Shown: one piece after another, positions 60,081 through 64,000 of the stretch | Position numbering within the stretch: position 1 is the first letter of the stretch | Layout of the letters: each line of letters starts with the position of its first letter | Source: Anaerosphaera multitolerans | GTDB taxonomy: Bacteria; Bacillota; Clostridia; Tissierellales; Peptoniphilaceae | Direction: 5' to 3' | Length of the DNA: 64,000 nucleotides | Assembly: GCF_004006535.1 (NCBI RefSeq) | Contig: NZ_RLIH01000002.1 | Coordinates: forward strand, 1-64,000 | The notes under the pieces: model-generated | The model's input: the letters and a program-made list of their open reading frames with translations, nothing else | The model's database searches: none | Told to the model about the DNA's origin: nothing | Translations under genes and position numbers: made by a program

Positions 60081-60953
60081 ATGGATTCTTTAATTTATAT
60101 GAATAATGCTATGGCATATATTGAAGAGCATCTTCAAGAAGATATTGACTATAGTCAGGTATCTAAAATAGCATGTTGTTCAGAATATCATTTTAGACGA
60201 ATGTTTTCTTTCTTGTCAGGGGTAAGCTTGTCTGAATATATTCGCAGAAGAAGGTTGACGCTTTCTGCACTTGATTTAAAAAACAGTAGTGCAAGAATTA
60301 TAGATATTGCAGTTAAATATGGTTATACTTCAGCAGATTCATTTGCAAGAGCATTTTTTAATATGCATGGCGTACTTCCCTCGGAAGCAAGGAGCGACAA
60401 TGTAAAGTTAAAAGCATATCCTAAAATAACTTTTCAACTTTCAATTAAAGGAGGGGTAGAATTGAATTACCGAATTTTAGAAAAAGATTCTTTCAATTTA
60501 GTTGGATTTAAAAGGAGAGTTCCCATTGTTTTTGAAGGAGTTAATCCTGAAATTGTAAAAATGAATGAACTTTTGACAGTGGAAGCGGTTAAAAAATTAA
60601 AGGAAATGTCCAATGTTGAACCATTGGGTATTATTAGCGCTTCTACTAATTTTTCAGAAGAAAGAATGGAAGAAAAAGGAGAGCTGGACCATTACATTGG
60701 AGTAGCTACTAGGAATAATGATGTAGCGGATTTTGATGTACTAAAAATTGGTGCCGGCACTTGGGCAGTATTTGAGTCTACAGGACCGTTTCCGGAAACA
60801 CTGCAAAGTGTTTGGGGTAGAATATATTCTGAATGGCTTCCGGTTTCAGGATACGAGGTAGTTGAAGGCCCGGAGATATTATGGAATGAAAGCACTGATA
60901 CCTCAAAGTCTGATTATAAAAGCGAGATTTGGATTCCTGTAAAAAAGAAATAG
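60081..60953 (+). CDS. AraC-family regulator with C-terminal GyrI-like domain (second)
   Basis: This 290-aa protein is read from ATG 60081 behind GAAAGGGGGTTG. AraC HTHs ([60 protein letters not shown]) precede a GyrI domain ([52 protein letters not shown]). It is related in sequence to 50130-50996, but stands alone, with no ABC genes next to it. Possible role: sensing toxic small molecules. Confidence 0.88.
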   Translation: MDSLIYMNNAMAYIEEHLQEDIDYSQVSKIACCSEYHFRRMFSFLSGVSLSEYIRRRRLTLSALDLKNSSARIIDIAVKYGYTSADSFARAFFNMHGVLPSEARSDNVKLKAYPKITFQLSIKGGVELNYRILEKDSFNLVGFKRRVPIVFEGVNPEIVKMNELLTVEAVKKLKEMSNVEPLGIISASTNFSEERMEEKGELDHYIGVATRNNDVADFDVLKIGAGTWAVFESTGPFPETLQSVWGRIYSEWLPVSGYEVVEGPEILWNESTDTSKSDYKSEIWIPVKKK

Positions 60954-61418
60954 TTTGAATAAACTAGAAAATTTATAATGAACAATTGTGTTCAAATTTG
61001 TAAATGCGACTAAGTATAAATTCTTGGTCGTATTTTTATGTAAATGAAAGGGGAGGTATAAATTATTTATAGGGTTCAGAAAATTAAATTGTTGATAGGT
61101 TAACTGAGTTTTATTGAATAGATAATTTCATACTTAATAAAATTATATAAATGAATAACCATAAACTTTATATAAAAGGAATCATAATAGTGGTAGGTAT
61201 TGTTTGTCAGTATTGATATGAAGTTGAAAGAGAAATCTTATGAGAATTATAATATTTAAAAGTTAAAGGGGATTTATATTTAATAAAGTGAAAAATTATG
61301 GAAAAGTTGGAAGCTTATCTATAATATATAAGCTTTATTTAAGTACTTTCATAATTATTAACTTATTAATATTAATATGATATTCTATTATATATAATTT
61401 AGAATGGGAGATTTTAAA
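60954..61418 (+). other. Intergenic gap with a terminator
   Basis: A hairpin at 61006-61014 and 61023-61031 (GCGACTAAG/CTTGGTCGT, two G-U pairs) followed by ATTTTTATG is a likely terminator of the AraC gene. The remaining A+T-rich DNA has no open frame that I can support. Confidence 0.6.
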
Positions 61419-61868
61419 ATGGAAGAGAAAGAGTTTGAATTAACTGTTGATGAACTTAAGAAAGATAAAAAGATTCTAAAGCAATTTGAAAAAAACAAAT
61501 CTAAAGCAGAGGATTTGTTAAAAGATAAAGATAAAATGGATAAATTTTTAGAGCGTTTAGAGAGAAAGTTATCCTCAGTTCCAAAGATAGGTGAATATTT
61601 ATCGGATATTCCTATTTTTATATCTTTAGTAAGGTCTTATATAAGTGGAGAGTATAGGGTAGTTCCAATGGGTTCTTTAATAGCAGTAGTAAGTGCTTTA
61701 ATATATTTTCTAAGTCCGGTGGATGTAATTCCGGATATAATTCCCGGAATGGGTTTAGTAGACGATGCAGCAGTTATCAGTCTTGCTTATTTTTTAGTTC
61801 ATGATGATATAGAGGAGTATAAATTATGGCGAGATAAAAATAAGAATCAAGATAGAGAAAGTAATTAA
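61419..61868 (+). CDS. DUF1232 (YkvA-type) membrane protein
   Basis: This 149-aa protein is read from ATG 61419, eight bases after GGGAG; an ATG at 61404 is an alternative. A charged, helical N-terminus (about 1-60, EEKEFELTVDELKKDKKILK) is followed by the DUF1232 core: GEYRVVPMGSLIAVVSALIYFLSPVDVIPDIIPGMGLVDDAAVISLAYFLV, with one or two membrane segments and a conserved Pro-Val-Asp. Role unknown. Confidence 0.87.
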   Translation: MEEKEFELTVDELKKDKKILKQFEKNKSKAEDLLKDKDKMDKFLERLERKLSSVPKIGEYLSDIPIFISLVRSYISGEYRVVPMGSLIAVVSALIYFLSPVDVIPDIIPGMGLVDDAAVISLAYFLVHDDIEEYKLWRDKNKNQDRESN

Positions 61869-62091
61869 TTTCTCGAAAGTTTTAAAAATAATAGGCATTG
61901 GATAAAGAGAGTGGGAAGTCTATATAATTATATATATTTGTACAAAATCATTATAAGTTATACTTATAAAAAAGGAATGCTTTGTTATATAGTTTATATT
62001 TAATATGTTTTTAGGAGATAGTTCAAATTTAAGAAATTTAAAATTAATTTTATTGACTTCAACTATATTTGTATCAAAAATTTTTAAATTT

Positions 62092-62127
62092 AAAAGGCTG
62101 TTGACTTTCAATGGTCAACAGCCTTTT
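62092..62127 (-). terminator. Terminator after folT (bidirectional shape)
   Basis: A perfect 14-bp stem, AAAAGGCTGTTGAC (62092-62105) with GTCAACAGCCTTTT (62114-62127), lies nine bases from the folT stop. On the minus strand it ends in a T-rich run. It also would stop + strand transcripts. The preceding gap (61869-62091) has no gene. Confidence 0.85.
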
Positions 62128-62135
62128 AGGTAAAC

Positions 62136-62669
62136 TTATGCTGTTTCTCTTAGTTTAAATTTATTTTTTAATGAGTTAAATATTATCTTAACGAGTAGTC
62201 CGTAAAGCGGCGCTGAATAAGATTGTTTAATTGCAGCTTTAATCATACTTGGTATGAATAGATGCTTACCATAAAGTATAGAAATAAAGTATGGTACCAT
62301 AAAAACCGATGTTGTAAATTGTCCAACAACAATTCCAACAATAATTTTCCATAATTTAAACTCCGGATATTTATCTCCAAGCATTTGGGTAACGATAACC
62401 GGAATAGCACCGGTTAATGCCGATGTTAAAATGAATACCGGATTAAATCCTCCAGTTGCAGATGGCCTGACAATGTAGGCCAGTACATCTGTTATTGCAC
62501 CGATAATAAATCCCATAACCGGTCCCAAAGCGTATCCGGATAGAATTATTGGAAATCCTCCAAAACTTAAAAAACTTCCGATTCTTAGACTGTTTACTAT
62601 TATGCCAAGTGCAATGAACATTGCAGCATAGGCAATTTGTCTTGTACTAAACTTACTATTTTTTTGCAT
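62136..62669 (-). CDS. folT: Folate ECF transporter S component
   Basis: This 177-aa membrane protein is read from the ATG at 62669 behind AAAGGAG. Six membrane segments are visible, beginning with KFSTRQIAYAAMFIALGIIVNSLRIGS. The motif FPIILSGYALGPVMGFIIGAITDVLAYIVRPSATGG (with the -ARxT-like helix interaction segment) is like FolT. It binds folate and works with the shared EcfA/EcfT module, which is elsewhere. The THF riboswitch upstream supports folate as substrate. Confidence 0.88.
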   Translation of the reverse strand: MQKNSKFSTRQIAYAAMFIALGIIVNSLRIGSFLSFGGFPIILSGYALGPVMGFIIGAITDVLAYIVRPSATGGFNPVFILTSALTGAIPVIVTQMLGDKYPEFKLWKIIVGIVVGQFTTSVFMVPYFISILYGKHLFIPSMIKAAIKQSYSAPLYGLLVKIIFNSLKNKFKLRETA

Positions 62670-62724
62670 TAAAAAAACTCCTTTCTTATATGACAATTCT
62701 GTCCACAAGGAAGAAGCCTATGGT

Positions 62725-62815
62725 ACAGTGAACGCAATGATAAATCGCAAATATAACTTTTCGTTTTAAGACAACGTCCCATTCTTAAACACTTAACGTT
62801 TACCATTTACTCTGT
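62725..62815 (-). ncRNA. Tetrahydrofolate (THF) riboswitch
   Basis: The minus strand from 62815 to 62725 shows the conserved THF-riboswitch blocks in order: GAGTAAATGG, CGTTAAGTGT, GAATGGGACGTTGTC, AACGA and TCATTGCG, closed by an ACAG/CTGT P1 pairing. It lies 55 bp before the folT start codon and after a promoter. THF binding is expected to reduce folate uptake; the mechanism (translation or termination) is not evident from the short spacer. Confidence 0.88.
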
Positions 62816-62840
62816 CATATTTTATTTTAACAACAAGTAA

Positions 62841-62846
62841 ATTATA
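62841..62846 (-). promoter_or_regulatory. folT promoter -10
   Basis: On the minus strand TGTTATAAT (plus-strand complement 62841-62849) has an extended -10 TG and TATAAT, with a weak -35. Transcription would start about 20-25 bp before the riboswitch P1. Confidence 0.6.
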
Positions 62847-62893
62847 ACACAGTATTAAAAACAATTAAGAACTAAAAAAATTCTTTATTTAAA

Positions 62894-62902
62894 TGTTATA
62901 AT
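62894..62902 (+). promoter_or_regulatory. Extended -10 promoter for adh
   Basis: TGTTATAAT (62894-62902), an extended -10, lies about 60 bp before the alcohol dehydrogenase start codon. No convincing -35 is seen. Confidence 0.5.
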
Positions 62903-62963
62903 GTATTAAAGGAAAATTACTTTAGAGTGTTCTAAAAATATTTATTGAATTAGGAGGATTAAT

Positions 62964-64000
62964 ATGAAGGGTTTTGGTGTTATTAAAACAGGTACTGCAG
63001 GTTGGATGGAAAAGGAAAAACCTGTTGCAGGCCCCTTAGATGCAATTGTAAAGCCTGTGGTTTTGGCTCCTTGTACCAGTGATGTTCATAATTACCATGG
63101 TGGAGCCGGTCCAAAGGAAAATTTAATTCTAGGGCATGAAGTAGTGGGCGAAGTTGTAGAAGTGGGCGAAATGGTTAAAAGATTTAAGCCGGGAGATACT
63201 GTAGTGGTGGCAACGACTACGCCCGATTGGCTGGCACTGGGGGTACAGGAAAAGTATACTGCTCATGACACGGGACCTTTAAAGAGTTTTAAGTTTACAT
63301 CATCTAGAGATGGAGTATTTTCGGAATATTTTCTTGTAAATCAAGCGGATGCAAATATGGCCTTCCTGCCTGAAAATGTTAAGCCTGAGGCGGGTCTTAT
63401 GGTTGTGGATATGATGTCAACGGGATTTCACGGAGTTGAATTGGCGGAAATCGGATTTGGAGAAAATGTAGTGGTTATAGGAATTGGACCTGTGGGATTA
63501 ATGGCGGTAGCAGGTTCAGCACTACGAGGAGCAGGAAAAATTATGGCTGTAGGAACTCGTCCTGATTGTGTTAAAATAGCAAGGGAATATGGAGCTACAG
63601 ATATAATTAGTTATAAAGAAGGAGACATCTTAGATCAGGTTATGGAACTGACAAAGGGAGAAGGTGCAGATAAGGTAATTATTGCCGGGGGTACTCCTGA
63701 ATCTTTTACTAAAGCGGTGCAGATGACAAGGGCGGGAGGTATTGTATCTAACTTGGTATTCTGGGATATTAGTGATGTACTGACTATTCCTGCGCCTGTT
63801 TGGGGACTTGGAATGAAAAATGTGGACATTAGAGGTGGTTTCTGCCCTGGAGGCGGACTTAGAATGGAAAGACTTTTAAATGTATTGGCAAATGGACGAT
63901 TGGATAGTACTAAGTTAATTAGTCATCGCTACCATGGATTTGAAAAAATTGAAGATGCCTTTTATTTAATGGATGAAAAGCCAAGAGATTTAATTAAACC
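62964..64000 (+). CDS. adh: Zinc-dependent NADP(H) alcohol dehydrogenase, partial at window end
   Basis: This has at least 345 residues and continues past the window. It starts at ATG 62964 behind TAGGAGGATTAAT. Features match the Clostridium/Thermoanaerobacter secondary alcohol dehydrogenase: catalytic zinc Cys in VVLAPCTSDVHNYHG, His/Glu in LILGHEVVGE, Asp in VVDMMSTGFHG, and the NADP-binding GIGPVGLMAVAGSALRGA with GTRP. Reduces acetone/aldehydes or oxidises secondary alcohols with NADP(H). The C-terminus is outside the window. Confidence 0.93.
   Translation, partial: MKGFGVIKTGTAGWMEKEKPVAGPLDAIVKPVVLAPCTSDVHNYHGGAGPKENLILGHEVVGEVVEVGEMVKRFKPGDTVVVATTTPDWLALGVQEKYTAHDTGPLKSFKFTSSRDGVFSEYFLVNQADANMAFLPENVKPEAGLMVVDMMSTGFHGVELAEIGFGENVVVIGIGPVGLMAVAGSALRGAGKIMAVGTRPDCVKIAREYGATDIISYKEGDILDQVMELTKGEGADKVIIAGGTPESFTKAVQMTRAGGIVSNLVFWDISDVLTIPAPVWGLGMKNVDIRGGFCPGGGLRMERLLNVLANGRLDSTKLISHRYHGFEKIEDAFYLMDEKPRDLIK

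Noticed and set aside
1-64000. tRNA or rRNA genes
   Set aside because: No cloverleaf-like sequence or rRNA signature was recognised in either strand; a scan was not run, so this is only an inspection result.

Overview
The window looks like a chromosomal segment of a low-G+C Gram-positive anaerobe (Bacillota). The indicators are strong AGGAGG-type ribosome binding sites, a sortase with its LPXTG-like substrate, a folate ECF transporter under a THF riboswitch, and a nucleotide-binding/ferredoxin-ATPase Mrp cluster. A Tissierellia/Peptoniphilaceae-type host would fit, but that is inference. Base composition changes visibly along the window: about 1.1-31.3 kb is relatively G+C rich, 31.4-35.6 kb is intermediate, and from about 35.7 kb onward it is very A+T rich.

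Region 1 (1-1.1 kb): the C-terminus of a surface protein with an IPRTG sorting signal, then a class B-type sortase. Region 2 (1.16-31.3 kb): a siphovirus prophage, all on the + strand. It runs from a replication module (primase/helicase, VRR-NUC nuclease, SNF2 helicase, two HTH regulators) to HNH nuclease and small terminase. Next comes a methylation block: a C5-methyltransferase interrupted by an amber codon, a phage S-adenosylmethionine synthetase and a ParB-methyltransferase fusion. Small accessory genes under two copies of a 95-bp leader follow, then large terminase, portal, ClpP-like protease, HK97 capsid, connectors, tail tube, gpG/gpGT with a canonical -1 frameshift signal, tape measure, Dit, Tal, a GH18 tail protein, holin and amidase endolysin. 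No integrase or lysogeny repressor is visible at either end, so the prophage looks incomplete.

Region 3 (31.4-35.6 kb): an operon of DUF5320, DUF134, NifX-like, two MinD-type ATPases with ferredoxin domains, Mrp/NBP35 and a second NifX-like protein. Its promoter carries two copies of a perfect 10-bp palindrome, probably operators. Region 4 (35.7-44.7 kb): a defence and mobilisation patch. It has an N-terminally truncated type III Mod, an intact-looking Res, a PHP plus SMC-like ATPase protein (TrlF-like), then on the - strand a relaxase, MobC, a candidate oriT and a membrane protein.

Region 5 (44.7-54.6 kb): accessory regulators and efflux genes. There is an HTH regulator, a TetR-controlled ABC operon with two frameshifts, and an AraC-GyrI/GyrI/ABC-2 operon. 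Two ArpU-like regulator genes are each followed by a near-identical 228-bp repeat that contains a terminator and a Shine-Dalgarno-sequestering hairpin in front of the start of a sigma-like gene. Region 6 (54.6-57.4 kb): decayed DNA with a diverged repeat, an unrecognised ORF and a broken DUF262/DUF1524 gene.

Region 7 (57.4-64 kb): host-like genes. These are exonuclease III, DUF1697, a frameshifted DUF3795 protein, another AraC-GyrI regulator, a DUF1232 membrane protein, folT with a THF riboswitch, and the start of a zinc alcohol dehydrogenase that runs off the window. All calls come from reading the sequence. No database search was run.
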